DNA from: Marisalimonas sp016777705
Lineage (GTDB): Bacteria > Pseudomonadota > Alphaproteobacteria > Puniceispirillales > Marisalimonadaceae
Length of the DNA: 64,000 nucleotides
Reading direction: 5' to 3'
Assembly: GCF_047717795.1 (NCBI RefSeq)
Contig: NZ_CP159808.1
Location: forward strand, 682,001 to 746,000
Below, in pieces: positions 15,954 to 25,066 of this stretch (position 1 is its first letter; each line of letters opens with the position of its first letter). Both the position numbers and the translations under genes were made by a program. The notes under the pieces are model-generated. The model worked only from the letters and a program-made list of their open reading frames with translations. It was not told the DNA's origin and ran no database searches.

Positions 15954-17405
15954 ATGGTTGCTACACAAGAAACAATTAACAAAGTAAATGAGGTTGGCAG
16001 TGCTTATAAGTATGGTTTTGTTACTGATTTAGAATCTGAAAAAGCTCCTCTAGGCCTTAATGAAGATATTGTCAAATTTATATCTAGTAAGAAAAATGAA
16101 CCCAAATGGTTATTAGATTGGAGGCTTAAGGCATATAAGAAGTGGCTTACAATGAAAGAACCTGATTGGGCAATGGTTGATTTCCCAAAAATTAACTTTC
16201 AAGATATCTATTATTATTCTGCTCCAAAAGCTAAACCAAAATTAAACAGTCTTGACGAAGTTGACCCTGAATTACTTAAAACATATGAAAAATTAGGTAT
16301 TCCAATCAAAGAACAAGAAATGTTAGCTGGAGTAGCCGTTGATTACGTTTTTGATTCTGTTTCTGTAGCAACTACATTTCGAGATAAACTTGCAAAAGAG
16401 GGAATTATTTTCTGCCCAATATCAGAAGCAGTTCAAAATCATCCTGATTTAGTTAAAAAATACATTGGTTCTGTTATCCCAATGAACGATAATTATTACG
16501 CTGCTTTAAATTCTGCTGTTTTTACAGATGGTTCATTTGTGTATGTACCTAAAGGCGTAAAGTGTCCAATGGAGCTTTCTACATATTTTAGAATAAATGA
16601 ACAAAATTCCGGTCAATTTGAGAGAACCTTAATAATAGTTGAAGATAACTCTTATGTGTCATATTTAGAGGGATGTACTGCTCCACAAAGAGATGAAAAT
16701 CAATTGCATGCTGCAGTTGTAGAGCTTGTGGCTATGGATGATGCTGAAATAAAGTACTCTACGGTTCAAAATTGGTATCCAGGCGATAAAGATGGTAAAG
16801 GAGGAATTTATAACTTTGTTACTAAGAGGGGCAATTGTCTTGGCAATCGTTCAAAAATTTCTTGGACACAAGTTGAAACTGGTTCAGCTATTACATGGAA
16901 ATACCCATCGTGTGTCTTAAGAGGAGATAATTCCGTTGGAGAATTTTATTCAGTAGCCGTAGCAAATAATTCCCAACAAGCTGATACGGGCACAAAGATG
17001 ATACATATTGGTAAAAATACTAAATCTACCATTATTTCTAAAGGTATATCTGCTGGTAAAGCACAAAATACTTACAGAGGACAAGTTCAAATTCAAAAAA
17101 ATGCTAAAGGCTCTAGAAACTTTACTCAATGTGACTCATTGTTGATTGGTGATAAATGTGGTGCTCATACAGTTCCCTACATAAATCAGCATACTCCATC
17201 TGCTAGAGTAGAGCATGAAGCCACAACTTCAAAAATTTCTGAAGATCAATTATTTTATTGTCTTCAAAGAGGTTTAGATACAGAGCAAGCTACTTCGCTA
17301 ATAGTAAATGGTTTTTGTAAAGAGGTAATGAAAGAGTTGCCCATGGAATTCGCAGTAGAGGCTCAAAAACTTATTGGTATTAGTTTAGAAGGCTCTGTTG
17401 GTTAA
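15954..17405 (+). CDS. sufB: Fe-S cluster scaffold protein SufB
   Basis: The protein (483 residues) has the family length. The C-terminal half carries the right-handed beta-helix with VEDNSYVSYLEGCTAP, AEIKYSTVQNWYPGDKDGKGGIYNFVTKRG and GSRNFTQCDSLLIGDKCGAHTVPYI. The final block VEHEATTSKISEDQLFYCLQRGLD is diagnostic. SufB with SufC and SufD forms the SufBC2D scaffold where clusters are built. The start has AAGGAA about 8 bases upstream. It sits between the Rrf2 regulator and sufC in a single operon. Confidence 0.97.
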   Translation: MVATQETINKVNEVGSAYKYGFVTDLESEKAPLGLNEDIVKFISSKKNEPKWLLDWRLKAYKKWLTMKEPDWAMVDFPKINFQDIYYYSAPKAKPKLNSLDEVDPELLKTYEKLGIPIKEQEMLAGVAVDYVFDSVSVATTFRDKLAKEGIIFCPISEAVQNHPDLVKKYIGSVIPMNDNYYAALNSAVFTDGSFVYVPKGVKCPMELSTYFRINEQNSGQFERTLIIVEDNSYVSYLEGCTAPQRDENQLHAAVVELVAMDDAEIKYSTVQNWYPGDKDGKGGIYNFVTKRGNCLGNRSKISWTQVETGSAITWKYPSCVLRGDNSVGEFYSVAVANNSQQADTGTKMIHIGKNTKSTIISKGISAGKAQNTYRGQVQIQKNAKGSRNFTQCDSLLIGDKCGAHTVPYINQHTPSARVEHEATTSKISEDQLFYCLQRGLDTEQATSLIVNGFCKEVMKELPMEFAVEAQKLIGISLEGSVG

Positions 17406-17435
17406 AATAAAAAACATAAACAAAATGGAAAAATA

Positions 17436-18188
17436 ATGTCTTTACTTGAAATAAAAAATGCTTGCTTAAAATTAGATAATAAAAATATTCTTAATGGTGT
17501 TTCTCTATCTATAAACTCTGGAGAAGTTCATGCAATTATGGGGCCTAATGGATCAGGGAAAAGTACCTTATCTTATATGTTATCAGGAAGAGATGGATAT
17601 GAATTAGAATCGGGTGAGATATTATTAGATGGACAATCATTGTCAGACATGTCTGCTGATGAAAGAGCAAGATCTGGTTTGTTTTTAGCATTTCAATATC
17701 CTGTTGAACTTCCAGGAGTTGGTGCAATGAGTTTTTTAAGAGAAGCTGTCAATTCTAGAAGAAAGTTTATAGGGCAAGAGGAGTTTGACCACTTAGCTTT
17801 TGTAAAGGAAGCAAGAAAAGAAGCATCAAAAATGTTTGTTAAAGATGAAATGCTAAAAAGAGCAGTAAATGTTGGCTTTTCTGGTGGCGAAAAAAAGAAA
17901 TTTGAAATTTTACAAATGGCTATGCTTAAACCTAAAGTTTCTATTTTAGACGAAACTGATTCTGGATTAGATGTTGATGCTCTAAAAATCGTTTCTGATG
18001 GAGTAAACGCCCAAAGGAGTGATGATAATGCTATAGTAGTTATTACGCATTATCAAAGATTATTAGATTATATAGTGCCAGATTTTGTTCATATTTTATC
18101 TGAAGGAGTAATCATTAAATCAGGTGGACCAGAATTAGCTCTTGAAGTTGAAAAAAATGGTTATGCAGGGATGATAAATGCTGCATAA
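17436..18188 (+). CDS. sufC: Fe-S assembly ATPase SufC
   Basis: The 250-residue ABC-type ATPase has Walker A GPNGSGKST near residue 37, signature FSGGEKKKFEILQM, Walker B VSILDETDSGLDVDAL and the switch histidine in VVITHYQRLL. FQYPVELPGV is typical of SufC. It powers remodelling of the SufBC2D complex and has no membrane partner. Its end overlaps the sufD start by 11 bases, which favours coupled translation of the two subunits. Confidence 0.97.
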   Translation: MSLLEIKNACLKLDNKNILNGVSLSINSGEVHAIMGPNGSGKSTLSYMLSGRDGYELESGEILLDGQSLSDMSADERARSGLFLAFQYPVELPGVGAMSFLREAVNSRRKFIGQEEFDHLAFVKEARKEASKMFVKDEMLKRAVNVGFSGGEKKKFEILQMAMLKPKVSILDETDSGLDVDALKIVSDGVNAQRSDDNAIVVITHYQRLLDYIVPDFVHILSEGVIIKSGGPELALEVEKNGYAGMINAA

Positions 18189-19449
18189 TATAAAAGATAA
18201 TTATATCACCTCTGTAAATAATTATATTCAGAATTTTGATGATAATAGCTTTAGAAAGTTAGCTGGAAAAGACTTTAAAAGTTGGCCTGATCCATTAGAA
18301 GAAACCTGGAGGTTGAGTAGATTAGGTTCGCTATCTAGAAAAAAAATAGAACCAATTTCACTAGATGCTCAAGAACCTATTATGTCTAAGCTTAATGTTG
18401 TTGGGTCAAATACTATAAAGTTTATAAATGGTGCATTTAGAAAGGATATGTCTTCAAATTTACCAAAAGGTGTTTCTTTAAGTGAACTAAATGAATCTGA
18501 GAGCTTAACTTTCTTATCGAAAATTAAAAATAGTAACTTAAAAAACCATCCTTCAGCTAACGCTTCTTTATCATGCACTCCTTCAATTGTTAAATTAAGT
18601 GTAGATAAAAATGCTAAAATTGAAGAATTACTTGAGATTCATTTTGAAGGTGGTGTTGAAAGTTCATCTGTTCATCCAGTTTTGTTTGTAGAATTAAATG
18701 AAAATAGTAGTTTATCTATAATTGAACGTTTTAATCATATAGGTTCTTTAATAATGCCTTTACAATTAATAGAGATAAAGGATTATGCGTCTTTGAATTC
18801 TATTAAAGTTTTTGATGATAGTCACGAATCTTACAATTTAGCAGCACATTGTATTATTATGTCTCATAAATCTCTTTTAAACTCTTTTTCACTTATTAAA
18901 GGTAGTCAGTTCACACGTTCGGAAACTCATGCTTATTTAAATGGCACAAATGCAAAATTAAATCTTAATGGTGTTTATATATCAGGCAACAAACAACATC
19001 ATGATCTAACAACTGCAATATATCACAATGTTGAAGAATGCATTTCTAAACAGATAGTCAGAGGTGTCTTAGGTGGAGAATCAACTGGGGTTTTCCAAGG
19101 TAAAGTAAAAGTTGCTCCAAATGCCCAAAAAACAGATGGTCAACAAATGAGTAAGGCTATTTTAATTTCTGACAAGGCTAGCGCAAATGCAAAACCGGAA
19201 CTTGAAATTTATGCTGATGATGTTGTTTGTGCTCATGGTACTACTGTTGGAGAGTTAGATGATGATCAACTTTTTTATTTAAATAGCAGAGGTATTACCA
19301 AGGATAAAGCTAGGTTAATCCTTATTAAAGCTTTTCTATTAGATATTATAAGTGAATCTGTTGAAGAAACATTACATGATTTTATTTTTAATGAAGCTCA
19401 ATCTGCTTTGTCATCAATCTTAAAAGATAAAATAGAAGAATTTGTATAA
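18178..19449 (+). CDS. sufD: Fe-S cluster assembly protein SufD
   Basis: This 423-residue SufB paralogue has the C-terminal beta-helix: GTNAKLNLNGVYISGNKQHHDLTTAIYH, then GGESTGVFQGKVKVAPNAQKTDGQQMSKAILIS, then the conserved cysteine and histidine of DVVCAHGTTVGELDDDQLFYLNSRGI. It completes the SufBC2D scaffold. The N-terminus is divergent, as usual. It overlaps sufC by 11 bases and is followed after one base by the sufS ATG. Confidence 0.95.
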   Translation: MLHNIKDNYITSVNNYIQNFDDNSFRKLAGKDFKSWPDPLEETWRLSRLGSLSRKKIEPISLDAQEPIMSKLNVVGSNTIKFINGAFRKDMSSNLPKGVSLSELNESESLTFLSKIKNSNLKNHPSANASLSCTPSIVKLSVDKNAKIEELLEIHFEGGVESSSVHPVLFVELNENSSLSIIERFNHIGSLIMPLQLIEIKDYASLNSIKVFDDSHESYNLAAHCIIMSHKSLLNSFSLIKGSQFTRSETHAYLNGTNAKLNLNGVYISGNKQHHDLTTAIYHNVEECISKQIVRGVLGGESTGVFQGKVKVAPNAQKTDGQQMSKAILISDKASANAKPELEIYADDVVCAHGTTVGELDDDQLFYLNSRGITKDKARLILIKAFLLDIISESVEETLHDFIFNEAQSALSSILKDKIEEFV

Positions 19450-19450
19450 A

Positions 19451-20671
19451 ATGCAATATGATTTAGAAAAAATAAAAGCACAATTTCCAGTTTTAAATAG
19501 AAAAATTTGGGATAAGCCTCTTATTTATTTAGATTCTGCAGCATCTATGCAAAAACCTCAAAAGGTATTAGACGCTATAAATAATAACTATTCTTTTAGT
19601 TATTCAAATGTACATAGAGGTCTTCATAAATTATCAGAAGAGGCAACTTCAAATTATGAAGGAGCAAGATTAAAAATATCAAAGTTTATTAATTGTAGTG
19701 AAAAAGAAATAGTTTTTACGTCTGGTGCAACAGCTGCAATTAATTTGGTAGCCTATAGTTGGGGATTAAAAAATATTTCTGCTGGAGATGAAATAATTAT
19801 TACAATTGCTGAACACCACGCCAATATTGTACCATGGCAACTTATCGCTCAGCAAAAAGGGGCTAAAATCATTGCTGCTCAAGTTAATCCCGAAGAAGAT
19901 TTTGATGCAGAAATTATCAAAAAATTAGTAACAGATAAGACAAAAATTATTGCCTTTCCTCATGTTTCAAATGTCCTAGGAACTGTTTTTCCTGTTAAAG
20001 AATTATGTAAAATAGCTAAAGAATGTGGAGCCATTAGTGTGGTTGATGGATGCCAGGGTATCATTCATGGAACAGTTGATGTTAAAAAATTAGGTTGTGA
20101 TTTTTATTGTTTCTCAGGTCATAAATTATATGGACCAACTGGCATTGGAGTTTTGTATGGAAAGTATGAAATATTAGAAGAAATGCCACCTTTTCTAGGT
20201 GGTGGAGATATGATTGATATTGTTAAAATAAATCAATCAACCTATGCAGATCCTCCACTTAGATTCGAAGCGGGAACACCACCTATAGTTGAAGCAATTG
20301 CACTTGGTGAAGCTATAGATTGGGTGGTTGAGACTGATATTGATAGAATAGGAAAGCACGAAAAAAATGTAATTTCATATGGAATGTCCATTTTAACTTC
20401 TATTCAGGGTGTAAATATATTTGGAACAGCGCCAAATAAAACAGGCGTGATATCTTTTACTATGGACTGTGCTCATTCACATGACATAGCAACTATTATT
20501 GATAGAGAAGGAGTAGCTGTTAGAGCAGGTCATCATTGTGCCCAGCCTCTAATGGATGCTTTCAACTTAGTTTCTACCACAAGGGCTTCAGTAGGTGCCT
20601 ATTCATCAAATCAAGATTTTGATAAATTGGGGGAAGCACTTACTAAAGTTAAAAAGATATTTGGTGTCTAA
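19451..20671 (+). CDS. sufS: Cysteine desulfurase SufS
   Basis: The protein (406 residues) is a class-V, PLP-dependent group II desulfurase. YLDSAASMQKP, SNVHRGLHKLSEEAT, the PLP lysine in CFSGHKLYGPTGIGVLYG and the catalytic cysteine in VRAGHHCAQPLM are all present. It removes sulfur from cysteine to supply the SufBCD scaffold. ATG 19451, directly after the sufD stop, is preferred to an in-frame TTG at 19442 inside sufD. No sufE- or sufU-like partner is present in this window, which matters because group II enzymes normally need one. Confidence 0.96.
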   Translation: MQYDLEKIKAQFPVLNRKIWDKPLIYLDSAASMQKPQKVLDAINNNYSFSYSNVHRGLHKLSEEATSNYEGARLKISKFINCSEKEIVFTSGATAAINLVAYSWGLKNISAGDEIIITIAEHHANIVPWQLIAQQKGAKIIAAQVNPEEDFDAEIIKKLVTDKTKIIAFPHVSNVLGTVFPVKELCKIAKECGAISVVDGCQGIIHGTVDVKKLGCDFYCFSGHKLYGPTGIGVLYGKYEILEEMPPFLGGGDMIDIVKINQSTYADPPLRFEAGTPPIVEAIALGEAIDWVVETDIDRIGKHEKNVISYGMSILTSIQGVNIFGTAPNKTGVISFTMDCAHSHDIATIIDREGVAVRAGHHCAQPLMDAFNLVSTTRASVGAYSSNQDFDKLGEALTKVKKIFGV

Positions 20672-20672
20672 T

Positions 20673-21089
20673 ATGAATGAAACTGAAAAACTTCCACTTT
20701 CTGCCTTTATGCCGCATCATCCTTCTAGCAATCCACATGCCCCTTTTACAGCAACGGCAGGTAAAAAAAACAAAGATTTTAAAAAGAAAATTGAATTATT
20801 TCAGGTTATTAATGCACTAGAAACAATTTTTGACCCTGAAATACCTGTAAATATATATGATCTAGGATTAATTTATGATATTAAATTACTAGCAGCTAAT
20901 GATATCAATATAAAAATGTCACTTACGGCGCCTGGATGTCCAGTTGCTGGTGAAATGCCTGGGCAAGTAGCTGATACAATTGCAAAAATTCCTGATGTTG
21001 GCTTGATTAATGTCGAACTTGTTTGGGAACCTGCTTGGACTAAAGACAGGATGAGTGAAGATGCCAAAATGGCACTTGAAATCTATTGA
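20673..21089 (+). CDS. sufT: SUF-associated MIP18-family protein SufT
   Basis: The 138-residue protein is a DUF59/MIP18 domain (VINALETIFDPEIPVNIYDLGLIYDI, SLTAPGCPVAGEMPGQV, VELVWEPAWTKDRMSEDAK) with a 40-residue disordered N-terminal extension. The cysteine of APGCP is conserved. SufT-type proteins help mature Fe-S enzymes. The ATG at 20673 follows the sufS stop by one base. A longer frame from 20595 would lie inside sufS and is rejected. Confidence 0.9.
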   Translation: MNETEKLPLSAFMPHHPSSNPHAPFTATAGKKNKDFKKKIELFQVINALETIFDPEIPVNIYDLGLIYDIKLLAANDINIKMSLTAPGCPVAGEMPGQVADTIAKIPDVGLINVELVWEPAWTKDRMSEDAKMALEIY

Positions 21090-21109
21090 TATAATAGGAG
21101 TATTTAATA

Positions 21110-21457
21110 ATGAATGAAATTAAGCCATTATTAACCTTAACAGATGCAGCAGCGAATAGAGTTAAAAATCTTATGAATGATGCTAATTCAGAAGTGATAG
21201 GCCTTAGAATCGGTATTAAGACTGCGGGATGTTCTGGAATGAAATACAATGTTGAATATGCAACAGAAATAAAACCTTTTGAAGAAAAAATTGTATCTAA
21301 AGATATTGTAATTTGCATTGATCCTGCTGCAATTATGTTCTTAATTGGATCTGAAATGGATTATAAAGAAGAGAAATTTAGTTCAGGTTTCGATTTTTCT
21401 AATCCAAACGAAATTGCTAGATGTGGTTGTGGTGAAAGTTTTACTGTAGCTGAATAA
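21110..21457 (+). CDS. sufA: A-type Fe-S carrier protein SufA/IscA
   Basis: The 115-residue HesB/IscA protein has the three conserved cysteines: one in KTAGCSGMKYNVEYA and the C-terminal CGCGESF pair. LTLTDAAANRVKNLM starts the fold. It accepts clusters from SufBCD and delivers them to target proteins. It sits 20 bases after sufT and 29 bases before the exporter gene. The middle loop with VSKDIVICIDPAAIMFLIGSEMDY is typical. Confidence 0.94.
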   Translation: MNEIKPLLTLTDAAANRVKNLMNDANSEVIGLRIGIKTAGCSGMKYNVEYATEIKPFEEKIVSKDIVICIDPAAIMFLIGSEMDYKEEKFSSGFDFSNPNEIARCGCGESFTVAE

Positions 21458-21486
21458 CTCAAATAAATAATTATGGATTTCATTAA

Positions 21487-23283
21487 ATGAAAAATGCCGA
21501 AGCGTTTTCTTCGAACGATAAAATATTAACTCCATTAAAAACTCTTCAAGAGCTTATTAGATTTGTTATTCCTAGAGGTAATAAGGAAATGCCTATAAGA
21601 ATTATTCTAGCCTTGATTTTCTTATCTTTAGCAACTTTAGTAAGTGTTTATACTCCTTTTTTATATGGAAAAGCCGTAGATTTAGTTGCTGAAGGAAAAT
21701 TAGTAGACTTAAACTTATTATGGTTAGTTATTGGATCTTATGCATTAGCTAGGTTAGGCCAGGTTTTTTTTGATGAAGCTAAAGAATTTGTTTTCGCAAG
21801 GGTCGCGCAAAGAGCTGTCAGAGGAGCTGCTTTAAAAGCGTTTAAACATATGCATAGTTTGTCTTTAACTTTTCATTTAAATAGACAAACTGGAGGATTA
21901 ACTAGAGCAATTGATAGAGGAGCAAAAGGAATAGAGTTCCTATTAAGGTTTACAGCGTTTGAAATAGTTCCTGTCATAGTTGAATTATTTACTGTTGGAA
22001 TTGTTTTATGGGTTACATTTGGTTTTGTTTATGCAGCAGTTACTGTCTCAACAGTTCTAGTTTACATTGTTTATACAATTAAAGTTACAGAATGGAGAAT
22101 TGCAATTAGACGCAAAATGAATATTGCTGATGAAAATGCATCTACAAAAGCAATAGATAGTCTCCTTAATTATGAAACAGTCAAATATTTTAATGCAGAA
22201 ATAGTGGAAGCTGAAAGATTTGATGCTGCTATGAAATTATATGAAGATTCAGCTGTTAAAGCTAGAGCATCATTATCAATAGTAAATATCGGTCAAGGAG
22301 GTATTATAGCACTAGGACTTTTCATAATTATGGGTATGGCAGGTGAAGATATAGCAAGTGAAAAGATGTCGATTGGAGACTTTGTTGTTGTAAATACTTT
22401 TCTGTTACAATTGTACTTACCTCTAAACTTCTTAGGTTTTGTATATAGAGAAATTAGACAGTCTTTGTTAGATATGGGAAGAATGTTTGCCTTAGTTGAT
22501 GAAAAACCAGATATAATAGATAAACAAAAAGCCTACGATTTAAATGTTCATAGTGGAAAAATTGAATTTAAAAATATCAGTTTTTCGTATGGTAATAGGA
22601 AAATATTAAAAGACTTAAGTTTTGTTGTAAACCCAGGTCATAAAATTGCAATAGTAGGACCTACAGGAGCAGGAAAATCTACGATATCAAAGCTGATATT
22701 TAGATTTTATGATCCATCTTCAGGAAATATATATATAGATGATCAGTGTTTAAGAGATGTAACTCAAAGTTCTTTAAGATCAAATATAGGCGTTGTTCCT
22801 CAAGATACTGTGATGTTCAATGACACACTCAAATATAATATATCTTACTCTAAACCAGGTTCTACAATGATTGAAATTGAAAATGTAGCTAAGTTATCAT
22901 CTATTGATAAATTTATAGCTGATTTAGAATTAGGATATGAAACTGTTGTTGGTGAAAGAGGACTGAAATTATCTGGAGGTGAAAAACAAAGAGTGGCAAT
23001 AGCAAGAGCTCTTCTTAAAAACCCTAAAATATTTATCTTTGATGAAGCCACTTCAGCTTTAGATACTAAAACAGAAAAATTAATCGAAAAATCACTAAAA
23101 AAATTGTCAAATAAAAATACTACCTTAGTAATTGCTCATAGGCTTTCAACGGTGATTGATGCTAACAAAATTATAGTTTTAGAAAATGGAAAGATTGCAG
23201 AACAAGGAACACATAAAGAGCTTTTACAAAAGAATGGTCTATACGCAGAAATGTGGATGAGACAGCAAGAGAAATCAGATTAG
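21487..23283 (+). CDS. ATM1-type ABC exporter (permease plus ATPase)
   Basis: This 598-residue half-transporter has about six transmembrane helices in residues 35-320 and a C-terminal ATPase. Walker A is GPTGAGKST, the signature is LSGGEKQRVAIARALL, Walker B is IFIFDEATSALD, with the H-loop in LVIAHRLSTV. LNYETVKYFNAEIVEAERFD is the hallmark of ATM1/HMT1-type exporters. Those move glutathione-bound sulfur or metal species across the membrane, and the position at the end of the suf operon fits that role. It ends 1 base before the stop of nadK on the other strand. Confidence 0.9.
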   Translation: MKNAEAFSSNDKILTPLKTLQELIRFVIPRGNKEMPIRIILALIFLSLATLVSVYTPFLYGKAVDLVAEGKLVDLNLLWLVIGSYALARLGQVFFDEAKEFVFARVAQRAVRGAALKAFKHMHSLSLTFHLNRQTGGLTRAIDRGAKGIEFLLRFTAFEIVPVIVELFTVGIVLWVTFGFVYAAVTVSTVLVYIVYTIKVTEWRIAIRRKMNIADENASTKAIDSLLNYETVKYFNAEIVEAERFDAAMKLYEDSAVKARASLSIVNIGQGGIIALGLFIIMGMAGEDIASEKMSIGDFVVVNTFLLQLYLPLNFLGFVYREIRQSLLDMGRMFALVDEKPDIIDKQKAYDLNVHSGKIEFKNISFSYGNRKILKDLSFVVNPGHKIAIVGPTGAGKSTISKLIFRFYDPSSGNIYIDDQCLRDVTQSSLRSNIGVVPQDTVMFNDTLKYNISYSKPGSTMIEIENVAKLSSIDKFIADLELGYETVVGERGLKLSGGEKQRVAIARALLKNPKIFIFDEATSALDTKTEKLIEKSLKKLSNKNTTLVIAHRLSTVIDANKIIVLENGKIAEQGTHKELLQKNGLYAEMWMRQQEKSD

Positions 23284-23284
23284 T

Positions 23285-24046
23285 TTAACCTATTGAAAAT
23301 TGCTCTTTTAAATACTTATCTTCCATACTGTTAGTTTTGTCGTAAAGAATTCTCAAATCAATGTCATTTCTTTGGGAGATCAACACTTTTTCTATATTTT
23401 TAACTTCTTTAGAATCAGCACTAGCACTAACTGGCCTTAATTTGGGGTTAATAATATTAAACTCTACATTAGAGCCATTTTTAATTAAAGCACCTCTCCA
23501 TCTTCTTGGTCTGAAAGGGCTAATTGGTGTCAAAGCCAAAATTTCTGACCCAATAGGTAGAATTGGACCATGAGCTGATAAATTATAGGCGGTTGAGCCA
23601 ACAGGAGTCGCTAACATTACTCCATCGCATGTAAGTTCATTTAGTCTTTCAGTGCCATCTATTTTAATTGAAATTTTAGCGCTTTGATGAGTCCTTCTAA
23701 AGATTGATACTTCATTTATTGCTAGTTCAATAAATTTGTTATTCTTTGAGTCTATTGCGATCATTTCTAAAGGATGAACGATTATCTCGTTAGAATCCTT
23801 TAATCTTTTAATAAGATTTAATTCATGAAAATCATTCATTAAAAAGCCAATATTACCTCTGTTCAAACCAAAAACTGGTATATTAAAGTTTATACTTTCT
23901 CTCATTGCAGACAGCATAGCTCCATCCCCACCAACTGCTACTATAACTTCAGCTTTAGCTAGTTCAGCTTGACCATATAGACGAATCAGTTCTGTTGATG
24001 CTAATTTTGCTTTTTTGTTTATAGCTATACTAAAATGAATTTTCAC
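23285..24046 (-). CDS. nadK: NAD kinase
   Basis: The 253-residue protein has the NAD-kinase GGDG motif in VIVAVGGDGAMLSAMRES, the NxGxxGFL block FGLNRGNIGFLMND, and the substrate loop CDGVMLATPVGSTAYNLSAHGPIL. It phosphorylates NAD to NADP using ATP. Length suits the short alphaproteobacterial form. It converges on the ATM1-type gene with one base between stops. Upstream it diverges from kdsD with 71 bases between the starts. Confidence 0.94.
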   Translation of the reverse strand: MKIHFSIAINKKAKLASTELIRLYGQAELAKAEVIVAVGGDGAMLSAMRESINFNIPVFGLNRGNIGFLMNDFHELNLIKRLKDSNEIIVHPLEMIAIDSKNNKFIELAINEVSIFRRTHQSAKISIKIDGTERLNELTCDGVMLATPVGSTAYNLSAHGPILPIGSEILALTPISPFRPRRWRGALIKNGSNVEFNIINPKLRPVSASADSKEVKNIEKVLISQRNDIDLRILYDKTNSMEDKYLKEQFSIG

Positions 24047-24117
24047 AGAATTAACCCTTTTTGTGGTATTTTAATCAATTACAAGTTAAAACATTTTGAC
24101 AATAAATGGTGATTTAA

Positions 24118-25053
24118 ATGAAAGCAATAGAAACAGCACTAATATTAACACAAGCTTATAAATTAGCTATAGAAAGATTTGAAAAAATGTTAGGGCAAGA
24201 GTTTGTTTCTGCTGTCACCGTTATGAATGAAACGTCGGAACATATCATTGTTTGTGGTATGGGAAAGTCAGGTCTTGTTGGAAGAAAAATATCTGCAACT
24301 TTAGCTTCTACTGGTACACCAAGTATTTTTCTTCATCCTGCTGAAGCAATTCATGGTGATTTAGGTAAAGTTCAAAAAAATTCTGTTGTGTTATTAATTT
24401 CTTATTCTGGGGAAACAGGTGAAATTTTAGCTCTTATACCTGCTTTGAAAAGATTAAACGTTACTATTATTGCTCTGACTGGTGTAATACAATCTACTTT
24501 AGCCTCAAATGCTGATATAATTTTAGATATGTCGGTAGACAGAGAGGCATGTCCCTTAAATTTAGCGCCTACAACATCTACAATGATAACAATGGTATTA
24601 GGAGATGCTTTAGCTGTAGGGTTAATGGAGCGTAAAAATTTTAAACAAGAAGATTTTGCATTAACTCATCCAGGAGGAGCCTTAGGAAGAAGACTTCTTT
24701 CAAACGTGAAGGATGAAATGAAACAAGTCAACTTACCGTTTGTTAATAAAGAATCTAATGTTCAAGATGTTTTAATTAAAATGACAGAAGGTCGTTTAGG
24801 TCTAGCCTTGGTCGGTTCTAAAGAGAAATTGTATGGAGTTATCACAGATGGAGATATAAGAAGGGCCTTAATAGACAATAGTAATTTTTCTAATCTTAAA
24901 GCAAATGATCTAATGAATAAAAATCCTTTGACAGCAATAGAATCGGATAATTTACAATTAGCAGAAACAAGAATGAGAGAAGCAAAAGTTCAATGCTTAG
25001 TTGTAAAAAATAAAATTGATGAGGTTGTAGGAGTTATTCAAATATTTGAATAA
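24118..25053 (+). CDS. kdsD: Arabinose-5-phosphate isomerase KdsD/KpsF
   Basis: The 311-residue protein has an N-terminal SIS domain (GMGKSGLVGRKISATLASTGTPSIFLHPAEAIHGDLG) and two C-terminal CBS domains (VLIKMTEGRLGLALV, GVITDGDIRRALID, DLMNKNPLTA). It converts ribulose 5-phosphate to arabinose 5-phosphate, the first step towards Kdo for lipopolysaccharide, in keeping with the presence of lptD. Length and domain order are standard. It begins a plus-strand run that continues with queA after 13 bases. Confidence 0.94.
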   Translation: MKAIETALILTQAYKLAIERFEKMLGQEFVSAVTVMNETSEHIIVCGMGKSGLVGRKISATLASTGTPSIFLHPAEAIHGDLGKVQKNSVVLLISYSGETGEILALIPALKRLNVTIIALTGVIQSTLASNADIILDMSVDREACPLNLAPTTSTMITMVLGDALAVGLMERKNFKQEDFALTHPGGALGRRLLSNVKDEMKQVNLPFVNKESNVQDVLIKMTEGRLGLALVGSKEKLYGVITDGDIRRALIDNSNFSNLKANDLMNKNPLTAIESDNLQLAETRMREAKVQCLVVKNKIDEVVGVIQIFE

Positions 25054-25066
25054 TTAATTATTTTTG

